Assembly: GCF_002104995.1 (NCBI RefSeq)
Contig: NW_024468255.1
Span: 1 to 64,000, forward strand
DNA from: Linderina pennispora
Taxonomy: Eukaryota > Kickxellomycota > Kickxellomycetes > Kickxellales > Kickxellaceae
Direction of reading: 5' to 3'
DNA: 64,000 bases
Below are positions 30,827-41,604 of this stretch, piece after piece. Under the pieces are notes generated by a model. The model did no database searches, was not told the origin of the DNA, and saw nothing but the letters and a program-made list of their open reading frames with translations. Positions within the stretch are counted from its first letter, which is position 1. Each line of letters starts with the position of its first letter. Position numbers and translations under genes: made by a program.

Positions 30827-33800
30827 ATGTTCAACTCGAGCAGCTCTTTTGGCGGCGGAGGCTCGAGTGGCAGTGGATTCGGCGGGTTCAACCAGGCCAG
30901 CAACACCACTGCGACGCGTACCGGCTTTGGCGCGTTCGGGCAGAGCAACAACACTGGAAATACGTTTGGTAATGCTAGTGGGGCGTTTGGCCAGTCAAAC
31001 ACGGCGGGTGGGTTTGGAAACACGCCTGGTGGTTTTGGTCAGGCCAGTAGCAGCGGCACGACTGGATTTGGGCAGTCGGCGGCAACCGGCTTTGGGCAGA
31101 GGACTGCTGGCACTGCGGCTACGGCTGGGGCATCATCAGGCATGTCGACGTTCGGGCAGTCGGCCGCAGGCGGGTTTGGTCAGCAGACTGGTGGTGGGAT
31201 GTTCGGTCAATCGTCGGCCGGCGGAGGAGGATTTGGCGGTGCTGCGGCCACCAGCACGTTTGGCGGTGCACTTGGCAATACCAACACGGGTACAGGTCAT
31301 ACGCCGTTTAAGGAGCACATTGAGCGCAATCCCACAGGCGCCAAGGAGGCCTACCAGAACATCTGCGCGATGAACGAGTATATGAACTTTTCTCCTGAAG
31401 AACTGCGGTTGCAGGACTACCTTGCCAACCGGAAGCAGCCGGGTGCGGCCGGAGCTTCGGGCTTTGGAACCGCCAGCACCGCTGGGTTTGGGCAGACTAG
31501 CGCTGCTGGGGGATTCGGCAGCACCGGCAGCACTGGGTTTGGCCAAACCTCGGCGGCAGGCGGCGGCGGTTTTGGTCAGACTAACACAGCCACAGGCTTT
31601 GGCCAGACCAGCAATGCGCCAGCATTTGGCCAGGCGAACACCAGCACCACTGGGTTTGGCGCAAACACGTTTGGCCAGTCGAATACGGGCGGAGGGTTTG
31701 GCCAGGCCACCAACACTGGCGGAGGGTTTGGTCAGAACAACGCGACGACTGGGTTTGGCGCCAATACCGGCTTTGGCGCTGCCACCAACAAGCCTGCCTT
31801 TGGGCAGAGCGCAGCAACCGGATTTGGCCAGACAAGCACGTCGGGCGGGTTTGGTGGCGGTGCCTTTGGAGCCGCAGCAAACAAGCCGGCGTTCGGGCAG
31901 ACCAGCGGCACCGGGTTCGGGCAAACCTCTACGGCCACAACAGGCTTTGGAGGCGGCAGCTTTGGATCATCGGCAGCGCCTGCGACCACTGGGTTTGGCG
32001 CAGCAACGACAACTGGGTTCCCTCAGTCAAGCACGACAGGGTTCGGCCAGGCACCCAACACTGGGTTTGGTCAGACCAGCACTGCAGGCACGGGCCTGAC
32101 TTTTGGTGCTGCGGCGAACAAGCCGACATTTGGCGGGTTTGGCCAGACCAACACGTCAGCACCGGCTGCATCCGGTGGGCTGTTTGGAGCGTCAACTGGA
32201 ACCACCGGAGGCTTTGGCCAGACAAACACCAGCACTGCCGGCGGTCTGTTTGGATCCAATACCAACGCCGGTAACGCTGGCGGGGGTCTGTTCGGATCTA
32301 ACGCCAACGCGGGCACTACTGGAGGAGGGCTATTTGGCAACAAGCCTGCTACTAGCGTGGCAGGCGGCGGGCTGTTTGGGTCAAATGCCAACACGGCTAC
32401 CAACACTGGAGGTGGGCTGTTTGGCTCCAACGCGAACACAGGGACCACCGGTGGGGGACTGTTTGGCACCAACAGCACCAACGCGGCTACCAACACTGGC
32501 GGCAACCTCTTTGGGGCCAACAGCGCGAACATGGGTAACACTGGAGGAGGGCTGTTTGGCACCAACAACACGGCCACCAGCACCGGCGGAGGGCTGTTGT
32601 TTGGTAGCAAGCCCGCTACTGGGGCAACAGGCGGCGGCCTCTTTGGCTCCAGCAACACTGCCAGCACCAATACTGGCGGCGGCCTATTCGGTTCCAGCAC
32701 CAACACCGGAGGCGGCCTCTTTGGTGGTTCTAAGCCTGCGTTTGGGCAGCCAGCAGCTGGCACGGCTGGCGGTGGTCTGTTCGGCTCCAGCACCAACACC
32801 GGTGGTGGGCTATTTGGTGGCATGCAGAACCAGCAGCAGACGCCCAGCATGCAGCAGCCGCTTCAGCTTGGGCAGCTGTCGGCCCAGATCGACAAGCAGC
32901 CGTACGGCACCAGCTCGCTGTTTGACACGACGAAGCTTACTGGAAAGGCCGGGCTGTTCACCAAGACCGGCAGCAGCCATCTGACCGCCACTCCCCTGCG
33001 CTCATCGATCGTCGAGCAGTCCACCGTCGAGAAGGAGCGCGAGCTCAAGAAGCGGGGCCTGAGCCTGCACTCGATTAGCTCGCCGCAAACCGCAACCAGC
33101 AGCCGCCTGCGCTCACGTGGATTTGTTGCGCCGACTACGGCCAAGCGATCGTCACTGGGCATCTCGGCTGCGGGCATCTCGTCGCCGTCTGTTGCCACTG
33201 CGCATGTGCCGGCCATCACTGGCTCTAGCGCTGACAACTCGCGTCGCGAGCCTGTTGCGCTGTTTGGGCGGGATGGGTTCTTGTCGCCGGCTCCTCAGAC
33301 TCCTCGGTCCAGTGTCAAGCGGCTGGTTATCAACCGCAAGCCTGCTGAGAGCGGATTCACTGCTGCCTCCTCGTCGCCGGTGGCTGCAGCAGTTGCTGCA
33401 GTTCCTGCCGAGCCTGCCAGTCCGTGGACAGGAGTGAAGCGGACGCAATCAATGGCGGCTGACCCCGAGGAGTCGCCGGCTGCTGTTGTTTCGGCGCCAA
33501 AGGTTGTGTCCCAGGCAGAAGCCGAGAGCGATGCCGAGAGTGATGCTGAGAGCGATGCTGAGAACGACGATGGCGAGTACTGGATGGCTCCGAACCTGGC
33601 GGAGCTGCGCAGCATGCCTGAGCAGAAGCTGCGGGCGGTCAAGGAGTTTGTCGTTGGTCGCAATGGCGTGGGTCAGGTCCGGTTTATGGAGCCTGTTGAC
33701 CTGACCAGTGTTGGCTCGCTTGGATCTATTGCGGGCGGAGTTGTCCTGTTCGACGACCGCGTGTGCACAGTTTACCCTGACGAGACCAACAAGCCGCCTC

Positions 33801-36800
33801 GCGGGCAGGGTCTGAATGTCCCTGCCATCATCTCTCTTGATGACTGCTGGCCCAGCGACCGCTCGACAGGCAAGCTTATCACAAAGGTGGACGATGTCCG
33901 TGTGCGCAAGCATATCCGGCGTCTGAAGAAGGCTGAAGACACCGAGTTTATCAGCTTCATCGACGGCACTTGGGTCTTCCGCGTGGAGCACTTTTCGCGG
34001 TATGGACTGGAGGACGACATGTACGATGATGATGACGACGGAGATGACGACGACGATGACGACTATGTGATGGTGAAGGCTGGAGAGGAGAACAAGAAGC
34101 AGGGTTTTTCTAAGGCCACCGCGGCATCAGCGGTAGGAGCGCAGGGCCATACGGGCGGCTCGCGTGCGGTGGCCCAATCCCAGCCCAAGGAGGAGAGCAT
34201 CTCGCCAGATGGAGATGCGGATGCAGATATGGATATGGAGAGTGGAGGAGTGAGCAGCAGTGGCGAGCAGGGCATGGCAGCCACGCAACAGCTGCCAGCG
34301 TCAAGGGGACGTGCCCCGGCTATGCGTGCATCGCTGTTTCCAAAGCAAACTTCAGGCATGGACATGGGCCAGACGATCGATGGGCATGCTGCTGGTTCTT
34401 TTGGGCGGTCCGCAAAGCATAGGCAGGATGATGGGGCGGAAAGCCAACGGAGGCCATTGGAAGCCCTGGCCAGGAATGGCTTTGACCGCGCCGAGCCCCA
34501 GACCGCCAACCCATTTGTGCTAAGGGCAAAGCCGGCACCTAAGCAAGGCCGTCGGGCTCGTGGATTTGGCAGCCGGGACAATATGTCGGGTGTCACTTCA
34601 GCGACAGGCGCTCCATCGCTCGCAGCGCCGTCAATCGATGCGCTGGATTTGCCATCACCCAGCAAGTACTTGCGGACCAGTGAGCCGCGAATCGTACGTG
34701 ACCTGCTGGCCCAGCCCCAGCCGTACTCTGCGTCTGTCACCCATGGCCGGTCTGGTGTGGGTGCCGATGCCGGAATGATGATGGCACGTAGCTTCCGCGT
34801 CTCGTTTGGCCCGCAGGGGCAGCTTGTGTACCTCCAGAGCGGCGGCTCCAAGGCCAAAGGCGGCGCATCGACAGCGCTTGTTATTGACAGCCTCTCTCGT
34901 CACATCCATGCAGCACCTGGCAAATCGTCGACTATTGCTCAAAGCACAGACGCCGACGGTTCAGACGCTATCCTGGAAACCCAGCGGCAAATGCACATGA
35001 GCCTGATTCGCGCGCAGTGGGAGCACGCCCACATTGAGTGGTCGGTGGCGACAGCTTGCCCAGCAGTGACATTTCGTGACGGAACGACTATCGCGTCGGT
35101 GGTCGGAGCGCTGTCTCGAATCGACAGCGACGCATCAAAGGCGATCCCCCAAGAGGAGTCGCGCATTCTGGAGCTGGCGGCGGTGCTGTTTGACGAGCTG
35201 GCGGCGGAAGAGAACGAAGACGAGCTCACCAGCGAGCAGCTCGCACGCATCCGCACTGTTCGCCGCAGGCAAGGCTTGACGCGCTGGCTGATGTCAGCGG
35301 TCCACGAGTCAGTGCAGAGCGACCTGGTCCATGCTGGGGAATCCGCATCGCCATCGGCATCATCGGTGTTTGCCCTGCTCTCTGGAAACAAGATCGAATC
35401 CGCGTGCCTGTCAGCAATCTCTCACCGCGACTACCGCTTGGCGACTCTGGTCTCGCAGTGTGGCAGCGGTGCTGTTGGCGGAGGCGGCAGCGACACGCAG
35501 TTCCAGGAGTTTGTGCGCACGCAGCTCCATCGCCTCGAGGAAGTCGGCGACAGCAAGACCTTCCCCAGCAGCTATCGCCGTGTGTACGAGCTGCTGTCAG
35601 GCAATGTCGAGTGGGAGGCATCGCAGCTTCCAAGATCGTCGTCGTCGGGCTGCTTTGTGACGCGTGGTCTTGACTGGAAGCGCGCGTTTGGCGTGACTCT
35701 GTGGTACGCGCAAGCGCCAGCGGACCCTATTGCAGGGGCTGTGCGGCAGTATGAGCGCATGTTCAAGGAAGGCTCTCTGTCGTCGGGCACTGCGGTGCCG
35801 TCGCCGATTGCTCCTCCGCTGCCGTCGTGGCTCTTTGCTGATGGCGAGCTCTCGCAGCGCACCAGTGCGCTGGCCGAGTTTGAGCAGGCAGACTCCCATT
35901 TGGCCAAGCGAGCCGTCACTCTGTCGCGGAGCAGCGTGTGGGATGCTGCGTTCCAGCTGCTGAAACTCTTCAGCGAGCCGACCATGCCTCTGGAGAAGGC
36001 GCTGGTATCCGAGTCATTCACTGCTGCGCGCGGCGACTCGCGTCTAGCCACTGTTATGGCGTGGCTGCTCAGTGCTGTCAGGCAGTGCCGTGGATTCGAG
36101 GATGCTCGGCAAGTTGCTGGCGGCAAGCTTATATCGCTTGCTTACGACAGCATGCTCGCGGGGTGGGCGTTCCAGCTCGAGACCCTCGGTCTGTGGCAGT
36201 GGTCGTGTTATTTGCTGCTGCAATTGTCGAGCGACTTGCACAAAACCCACGCGATCCGGGCGCTTCTTGACCGCTCGCTGACCAGCTCGACCCCAAACGG
36301 TGCCCTGGTACCGGCTGCGGTCAGCGAGCTGCTGCCAAAATCCTCTCTTGGCGCCGGTGACATGGGCAGTATTGAGCAGCAGGTGCGGTTTGTACGCAAC
36401 GACCTGCATCTTCCTGAGCTGTGGCTGTACGAGTCGTACGCTAACCGCAGCCGGTATGATCGCCAGCTGATTGAGGCCCATTCTGGCACCCAGCAGCTGG
36501 CCTTCCTTACCGGCCGCCGTGCTCAGACATCGTCACCGGCTGTGGTTGCGGCGGCGCCGCTCTTCAACCCAGGCATCTTTGCCGGCAGCCAGCTGGCGCA
36601 GTTCGCCAGTCCTTTGGCCACGGTTGCGCTGGATTCGGCCGCTGTGGCCGTGCTGCGTGAGGTCGCCTGGCTGATTGGCGCCCGCCGTCTGTCGTCAGCC
36701 CACCTGCTGGTCATGCAAAAGATCGCCCCTGATGCCATCCTGCGCGGCGACTACCGGCTGCTGTCCAAGGTGCTTTCATATCTGGATCCGGCTGTTACCA

Positions 36801-37363
36801 GCCCGGGCGGCAGTGGTGCGTGCGTGCCGGGCGAGAGCTGGATGTGTGGCGGCCAGGTGTACAAGTCGTTCCTGGTTGCCGTCGAGGACCTGCCAGCGAT
36901 CCTGAAGCAGCTTGCGGCAGCGAAGCAGATCGACGAGCAAAGCAGCACTGTGCAGCAACTGACCGAGCAGGTCAAGCAGATCTACTCGCAAATGGCCACG
37001 CTGCTGTCGTCTCTGCCGTCGCTGTCGGCCAGGTTCGAAGCCTTCTCTAAATCAATGGACGCGTCGCTTGGGTTCTATGACGGCACGGAGGTGTTCTGGT
37101 ACTCGGCCCGCGAGGCCCGCGAGCTGCGGATCAAGTATTCTGTCGCTATTTCCGAGATGGCCACCGTTGTCACTGGCCAGGTCCAGCAGCTGGAATCATG
37201 CTTCCCTGGCCTCGCTTCTAGCAGCAGCCGTGCTTCGCCGCTGCACCTGCAGACTGCCATCCCGGCTATGCTGCCGCTGGCCGAGGACATGCGCATCCTG
37301 CGCACATACCAAATGGCCCAGACGTGCTTTGACTCGCTCGTTGCTGACGAGCTTGAGGCTTGA
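30827..37363 (+). CDS. NUP98-NUP96: Nucleoporin Nup98-Nup96 precursor (Nup145/Nup189 type)
   Basis: 2178 aa in a single exon. Residues 1-155 and ~210-690 are Gly/Thr/Asn-rich FG and GLFG repeats, the permeability barrier of the pore. Between them (~158-205) is a GLEBS-like motif (AMNEYMNFSPEELRLQDY), the docking site for Gle2/Rae1. Residues ~910-1060 are the Nup98 autoproteolytic domain, with the cleavage triad H1055-F1056-S1057 (HFSRYG); cleavage after F1056 would release a Nup98-like FG protein and a 1122-residue Nup96. The latter begins with an acidic Asp run and has an alpha-helical scaffold that joins the Y-complex. Identification from order of domains and motif; secure. Confidence 0.95.
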   Translation: MFNSSSSFGGGGSSGSGFGGFNQASNTTATRTGFGAFGQSNNTGNTFGNASGAFGQSNTAGGFGNTPGGFGQASSSGTTGFGQSAATGFGQRTAGTAATAGASSGMSTFGQSAAGGFGQQTGGGMFGQSSAGGGGFGGAAATSTFGGALGNTNTGTGHTPFKEHIERNPTGAKEAYQNICAMNEYMNFSPEELRLQDYLANRKQPGAAGASGFGTASTAGFGQTSAAGGFGSTGSTGFGQTSAAGGGGFGQTNTATGFGQTSNAPAFGQANTSTTGFGANTFGQSNTGGGFGQATNTGGGFGQNNATTGFGANTGFGAATNKPAFGQSAATGFGQTSTSGGFGGGAFGAAANKPAFGQTSGTGFGQTSTATTGFGGGSFGSSAAPATTGFGAATTTGFPQSSTTGFGQAPNTGFGQTSTAGTGLTFGAAANKPTFGGFGQTNTSAPAASGGLFGASTGTTGGFGQTNTSTAGGLFGSNTNAGNAGGGLFGSNANAGTTGGGLFGNKPATSVAGGGLFGSNANTATNTGGGLFGSNANTGTTGGGLFGTNSTNAATNTGGNLFGANSANMGNTGGGLFGTNNTATSTGGGLLFGSKPATGATGGGLFGSSNTASTNTGGGLFGSSTNTGGGLFGGSKPAFGQPAAGTAGGGLFGSSTNTGGGLFGGMQNQQQTPSMQQPLQLGQLSAQIDKQPYGTSSLFDTTKLTGKAGLFTKTGSSHLTATPLRSSIVEQSTVEKERELKKRGLSLHSISSPQTATSSRLRSRGFVAPTTAKRSSLGISAAGISSPSVATAHVPAITGSSADNSRREPVALFGRDGFLSPAPQTPRSSVKRLVINRKPAESGFTAASSSPVAAAVAAVPAEPASPWTGVKRTQSMAADPEESPAAVVSAPKVVSQAEAESDAESDAESDAENDDGEYWMAPNLAELRSMPEQKLRAVKEFVVGRNGVGQVRFMEPVDLTSVGSLGSIAGGVVLFDDRVCTVYPDETNKPPRGQGLNVPAIISLDDCWPSDRSTGKLITKVDDVRVRKHIRRLKKAEDTEFISFIDGTWVFRVEHFSRYGLEDDMYDDDDDGDDDDDDDYVMVKAGEENKKQGFSKATAASAVGAQGHTGGSRAVAQSQPKEESISPDGDADADMDMESGGVSSSGEQGMAATQQLPASRGRAPAMRASLFPKQTSGMDMGQTIDGHAAGSFGRSAKHRQDDGAESQRRPLEALARNGFDRAEPQTANPFVLRAKPAPKQGRRARGFGSRDNMSGVTSATGAPSLAAPSIDALDLPSPSKYLRTSEPRIVRDLLAQPQPYSASVTHGRSGVGADAGMMMARSFRVSFGPQGQLVYLQSGGSKAKGGASTALVIDSLSRHIHAAPGKSSTIAQSTDADGSDAILETQRQMHMSLIRAQWEHAHIEWSVATACPAVTFRDGTTIASVVGALSRIDSDASKAIPQEESRILELAAVLFDELAAEENEDELTSEQLARIRTVRRRQGLTRWLMSAVHESVQSDLVHAGESASPSASSVFALLSGNKIESACLSAISHRDYRLATLVSQCGSGAVGGGGSDTQFQEFVRTQLHRLEEVGDSKTFPSSYRRVYELLSGNVEWEASQLPRSSSSGCFVTRGLDWKRAFGVTLWYAQAPADPIAGAVRQYERMFKEGSLSSGTAVPSPIAPPLPSWLFADGELSQRTSALAEFEQADSHLAKRAVTLSRSSVWDAAFQLLKLFSEPTMPLEKALVSESFTAARGDSRLATVMAWLLSAVRQCRGFEDARQVAGGKLISLAYDSMLAGWAFQLETLGLWQWSCYLLLQLSSDLHKTHAIRALLDRSLTSSTPNGALVPAAVSELLPKSSLGAGDMGSIEQQVRFVRNDLHLPELWLYESYANRSRYDRQLIEAHSGTQQLAFLTGRRAQTSSPAVVAAAPLFNPGIFAGSQLAQFASPLATVALDSAAVAVLREVAWLIGARRLSSAHLLVMQKIAPDAILRGDYRLLSKVLSYLDPAVTSPGGSGACVPGESWMCGGQVYKSFLVAVEDLPAILKQLAAAKQIDEQSSTVQQLTEQVKQIYSQMATLLSSLPSLSARFEAFSKSMDASLGFYDGTEVFWYSAREARELRIKYSVAISEMATVVTGQVQQLESCFPGLASSSSRASPLHLQTAIPAMLPLAEDMRILRTYQMAQTCFDSLVADELEA

Positions 37364-37555
37364 ATAGTTTTTTTCTCGCTTTTAAATACATCATTCATTT
37401 GGTAATTCTTGATCTAATCACTAAAAAACTTCGAGGGCGTTTTTTTCTGCGCTAAAGATCCAAAAGGCATGCTTGTCCCCGGTTGGTTCTGTTCTAGCTA
37501 ATTTGCCTACTCCACTCCTTTTTTATATAGCCATATTAACTCTTATTGTCAAAAC

Positions 37556-40288
37556 ATGGGCAAGTCGAACGGCAGCAGCAAGCAGTCGGCACTGAAGCGG
37601 CTGCGCTCCTCTCTCTCGGCAGCCGGCCTGACCGGCCCCAAGGCGCATGTCACCAAAAAGGACAAGAAGCGCGGGGTAACAAAAGCCAGCGGCCGCAACG
37701 AGGACCGCAAGCAGAAGCTCAAGGCGATCCAGTCAGCAATGAACCCGTTCGAGCTGCAAGTGAACCGCAAGAAACTAAGCGTTTTGGGCTTGAAGCGCAA
37801 GGACGAGCAAGTCAACGTGGCCGTGGCCCGACAGAAGGCCATGGAGAAGCGCAAGGCAACAATTGGCAGCGAGCGCAAGAACCGCAACAAGGCCGGCGCC
37901 TTTATCGATCGGCGTATTGGCGAGAACGACGCAAAGATGGATCCTGAGGAGAAAATGCTGCAGAGATTTACGCTTGAGCGGCAGAAGCGCAGCCGCAACT
38001 CATCCATGTTCAACCTGGAGGACGACGATGACGTTGAGGGAGCGATTACGTCCTTGACACATTTTGGCCAGTCTCTGGATGACATGGATACGTTTGACGA
38101 TATGGTTGGCAGCGACGATGAGGGCACGGGGGCGATTGACCGGGACACTGTTGCTGGTGACCACTTTGGTGGATTTGAGCAGGAGGGCCCAGCGCGCAAG
38201 AAGACAAAGGCCGAGGTCATGCAGGAAGTCATTGCCAAGAGCAAGCAGTTCAAGCACGAGCGCCAGCTGGCCAAGGAGCAGGACGACGAGGTGCGCCAGG
38301 AGCTTGACGACGACTTCGCCGCCGTCCGTGCACTGCTGTTTGACGGCGACGACGATTCCAAGCCTATGATGAAGGCTGCCGATGGCGAGGACAACGATAT
38401 GGATCAGTCGTACGACGCTGCAGTGCGCGAACTGATCTTTGAACAGCGGGCCCGTCCGCAGGACCGCCTTAAGACCGAGGACGAGCTCATCCGTGAGGAG
38501 AAGGAAAAGCTCGAGCGGGCAGAGCGCCACCGGCAGCGGCGCATGGACGGCTTGCCCTCCGACTCAGAGCCCGAGTCAGACGACGAGGATGGCCTCAAGA
38601 AGGGGTATGCTGCGCAGAGCAACCGTGCGCCTGAGGCCGACGATCTTGGTGATGATTTCGCTGTGGCCGACAGTGACGATGAGGGCAATGCCGCCGATAT
38701 TCAGCTTGGAGCCGGCCTTGGTGCCGAGGAGTCGGAGGATGAGGATGATGAAGATCGCAGTGATGGGTCAGATGAGGACAGTGATAGCGAGGACAATGAC
38801 GACGAGGGCAGTGACCTTGGTGACAGCGATTCCGAGACAGAGTCGGAGCCAAAGAAGGTAAAAAAGGTTACCAAGGCCCTAAAGGTCTCTGCCGACTCAA
38901 AGCCATCGTCATCCGATGATGCCCTGCCGTTCACATTTACTGCGCCAGCCGATTACGACCAGTGGCTCGAAATCGTCGGCGACTACACACTTGAGCAGCA
39001 GCTGGTGGTGATCAAGCGTCTACGCACGCTGTATCACATTCGCCTCTCACCACAGAACAAGGAGAAGCTCTCCAACTTGTGCATCATTCTGCTGGAGCAC
39101 CTTGCCGTTCTGACTGAGCAGGATCCGCCGGTACCCATGGTGATCATTGACGAGATCTCGAAGCACATTGGCGAGCTCATCTCTATTGATGTTGACCGTA
39201 TTGGCGAGCACTGCCGGCAAACAGTCATTGAAATCCACATGCGCATTCTGGCAGCGATCAAGGGCTCAGCGGGCACTGCCGAGAAGCACGTCACTGCCCC
39301 AGCGGTTATGCGCCCGTCGGATGTCGCGCTGATGCGCCTGTTTGTCTCGCTGTTCTCATCGTCTGACCGGTACAATTCGGTGGTCACACCGATGCTCATG
39401 GCAATGTGCCAGTTCCTGTCGCAGTACACGTTCACTGAGGTCAATGACTTTGCTGCTGGCCTGGTTCTGGTTGGCATCATCCATGAAACCCAGCGTTTGT
39501 CGCGGCGCTTTGTCCCTGAGACGCTTAGCTTTTTGTTCGCGACCCTGTCTGCCACTGTCTGCGATCCAGCCAACTCGAAGGACTGGAACGGCCAGTTCCC
39601 GCTGTCGAAGCGGCAGCGCGAGGCATATGGAGCCTTGTGTATTTCTGACAAGTCGTCGACTGTAGCGCCGGTCACCTGGGCATGGCTGTCCGCTACTTTT
39701 GGCGATGAGGGCGAAATTACCACCGCACAAAAGCTAGGTGTTCTGCGATCGTGCTTGCTGCTCGCGCGCAAGTACATTGACGTGTATTTTTCCACACCTG
39801 CATTCATCGAGCTGTTTACCCCGCTGCAGGCGATTCTCGGCCAGGTCTCGGAGCGCACCGCAGATAAGGCACCTAAGGAGATTGGCGACCTCGTAAACGA
39901 GGTTCGGTCGTATCTCGACGAACAGCTCGAGCAGTCGCATGCCTCGCGGGCACCACTCAAGATGCAGTACCACAAGCCGCTCGCCATCCAGTCGATTACA
40001 CCAAAGTTCGAGTCCAACTACAGCATCGATGCGCACTACGATCCAAACCACGATCGTAACGAGATTCTCAAGCTGCGCCGCCAGGTCAACAAGGAGAAGC
40101 GCGGTGCCGTCCGCGAGCTGCGGCGTGACGCCCAGTTCATCCAGGCTGAGCGGCTCAAGGAGATGCGTGAGAAGGACAAGACCTATGATGCGAAGATGAA
40201 GAAGGCGTGGGGTGTTTTGGAGAACGACCAGAGCGAGATGAAGAAGCTCGACAAGCTGCGTATCAAAGAGCAAAAGGGCAAAATTTAG
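37556..40288 (+). CDS. NOP14: Nucleolar protein 14 (90S pre-ribosome/U3 snoRNP factor)
   Basis: 910 aa, single exon. Basic N-terminus, then the family signature NPFELQVNRKKLSVLGLKRK (residues ~62-81) and RNKAGAFIDRRIGEND. The middle is very acidic (long Asp/Glu/Ser tracts at ~340-450), followed by the helical Nop14 core and a basic C-terminus (RLKEMREKDKTYDAKMKKAW). Nop14 works with Noc4, Emg1 and the U3 snoRNP in 40S subunit maturation and 18S rRNA processing, in the nucleolus. It lies 192 bp downstream of the nucleoporin on the same strand. Confidence 0.93.
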   Translation: MGKSNGSSKQSALKRLRSSLSAAGLTGPKAHVTKKDKKRGVTKASGRNEDRKQKLKAIQSAMNPFELQVNRKKLSVLGLKRKDEQVNVAVARQKAMEKRKATIGSERKNRNKAGAFIDRRIGENDAKMDPEEKMLQRFTLERQKRSRNSSMFNLEDDDDVEGAITSLTHFGQSLDDMDTFDDMVGSDDEGTGAIDRDTVAGDHFGGFEQEGPARKKTKAEVMQEVIAKSKQFKHERQLAKEQDDEVRQELDDDFAAVRALLFDGDDDSKPMMKAADGEDNDMDQSYDAAVRELIFEQRARPQDRLKTEDELIREEKEKLERAERHRQRRMDGLPSDSEPESDDEDGLKKGYAAQSNRAPEADDLGDDFAVADSDDEGNAADIQLGAGLGAEESEDEDDEDRSDGSDEDSDSEDNDDEGSDLGDSDSETESEPKKVKKVTKALKVSADSKPSSSDDALPFTFTAPADYDQWLEIVGDYTLEQQLVVIKRLRTLYHIRLSPQNKEKLSNLCIILLEHLAVLTEQDPPVPMVIIDEISKHIGELISIDVDRIGEHCRQTVIEIHMRILAAIKGSAGTAEKHVTAPAVMRPSDVALMRLFVSLFSSSDRYNSVVTPMLMAMCQFLSQYTFTEVNDFAAGLVLVGIIHETQRLSRRFVPETLSFLFATLSATVCDPANSKDWNGQFPLSKRQREAYGALCISDKSSTVAPVTWAWLSATFGDEGEITTAQKLGVLRSCLLLARKYIDVYFSTPAFIELFTPLQAILGQVSERTADKAPKEIGDLVNEVRSYLDEQLEQSHASRAPLKMQYHKPLAIQSITPKFESNYSIDAHYDPNHDRNEILKLRRQVNKEKRGAVRELRRDAQFIQAERLKEMREKDKTYDAKMKKAWGVLENDQSEMKKLDKLRIKEQKGKI

Positions 40289-40465
40289 TGGCCAGCTAGA
40301 ATATATTCAAAACTTGTCTTATCCTGCTTGAACACCCCTATTAACTGTAGACTCGCTTGTTGGTTTGCGTATATGTGCTGGCAACTATTTAGCTATAATA
40401 TCTGGTGAGCCATTTACTCACTTGTTTCTAAATCGTTTGGATAGATGGCACTGCTAGCAGGGCTA

Positions 40466-41455
40466 TCATAGTCGAAGGGACCTGTAAAGTGTACATTGTG
40501 GTGAAGCATCGTAAGCCTGATTGCATGCAGTGCTCCTTACGAGCTTTGCTGATCCTGTGAACTGCTTCAACTCATTCGATGTGCTACCTTGAACCTCGTA
40601 CTCTCGGCGAAGACCATCCTGAGACAGCCTCTTTAGCCACACTTGCAGGTACCCTTCATGATGGAATAGGCACTGGTACATGGGGTAGAGCAAAACTATC
40701 CAGATAGCGACAAGTGTCAGAAGCAAGTCGTACGATGCTGCAAGTCCGCACTGCCAGTCATGTAAAGCGTAGTCAGGAAGGTAACAATGCGCTAGTGTCA
40801 TTTTCTGGTAGTCAAGCAAGTGGAGGATAACTGTGGCAAGCGACTCGTGGTACTCATTGAAGCAGATTTGGATATTGCGACAGCACCAGGTGATGACAAG
40901 GCACAGCGACCACATCCCCCAATTCAATGCAATGCAAGTGTAGCGGAATCCATACACATAATGGCATGACTCGTAGAAGTCTAGGTATATGACAGTAAGG
41001 CAGTCTGGGACAGCCTGTGCGACGACACAAAAGACAGTCAGGGATATTGCAAGTCCACCAACTGGTGTCAACATGCTCCAGCTGCGATATGTCTTTCCCT
41101 GAACAAAGATGCGGTCCAGCGCATAGTTTCGGAACACAACTGTACAGAAGAATACAAATCTGCACAAGGCACGCAGCCAAATAATCCATCCGCAACAGGC
41201 CCGGAACAAGCAGTCGCCCAGCATGAGGACGCTGCCCATGAACAAGCCCTAAAACCATCCAAGACCCAAGAGATACATAATTGCGACAAGCGTAAGGTTG
41301 CATGCCTTTAGTGGAAGGTACTGGGGGTTGACCAATGCGTATATCAGCATCAACGCCGTCACACAGTAGAGAACCAAACTGCTGTACACAATAATATGAT
41401 CTGGTTGACCTAAAAGATCCCGTTTGTGGGGGACTCGCTTGTAATTGCGGCCCAT
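40466..41455 (-). pseudogene. 7TM receptor-like membrane protein with one in-frame stop
   Basis: Starts MGRNYKRVPHKRDLLGQPDH and continues in the same frame past a single TAG at 41249-41251 (LGLGWF-stop-GLFMG) to 40466, 329 codons in all. About seven hydrophobic segments are visible (IIVYSSLVLYCVTALMLIYA, ACNLTLVAIMYLLGLGWF and others). The part ALCRFVFFCTVVFRNYALDRIF resembles the R-N-x-x-L-D/R-hF segment of fungal 7TM proteins that carry an RGS domain. No RGS domain follows, so it may also be truncated at the 3' end. Apart from the one stop the frame is clean, implying recent inactivation or readthrough. Confidence 0.5.
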
Positions 41456-41516
41456 TTCAATATCAAGTTTATGCAGTGTCCCTTGTAAAGTTGGGATATA
41501 AATCTTTATCTTTACC

Positions 41517-41526
41517 TATATATAAG
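41517..41526 (+). promoter_or_regulatory. TATA-like element upstream of the Fanzor gene
   Basis: TATATATAAG ~80 bp upstream of the Fanzor ATG at 41605. Plausible core promoter, though the region is AT-rich. Confidence 0.4.
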
Positions 41527-41604
41527 ATTTTATAGTCCAAAAAGTGTCCGACCGTCCGCTAGAAATTATTTAGGCACCCTGATCTCAGTGTGCTCACCCC
41601 GCCG

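Noticed and set aside
31136-32850. Long minus-strand and alternate-frame ORFs over the FG-repeat part of the nucleoporin
   Set aside because: Low-complexity Gly/Thr/Ala codons leave other frames open; the plus-strand gene is certain.
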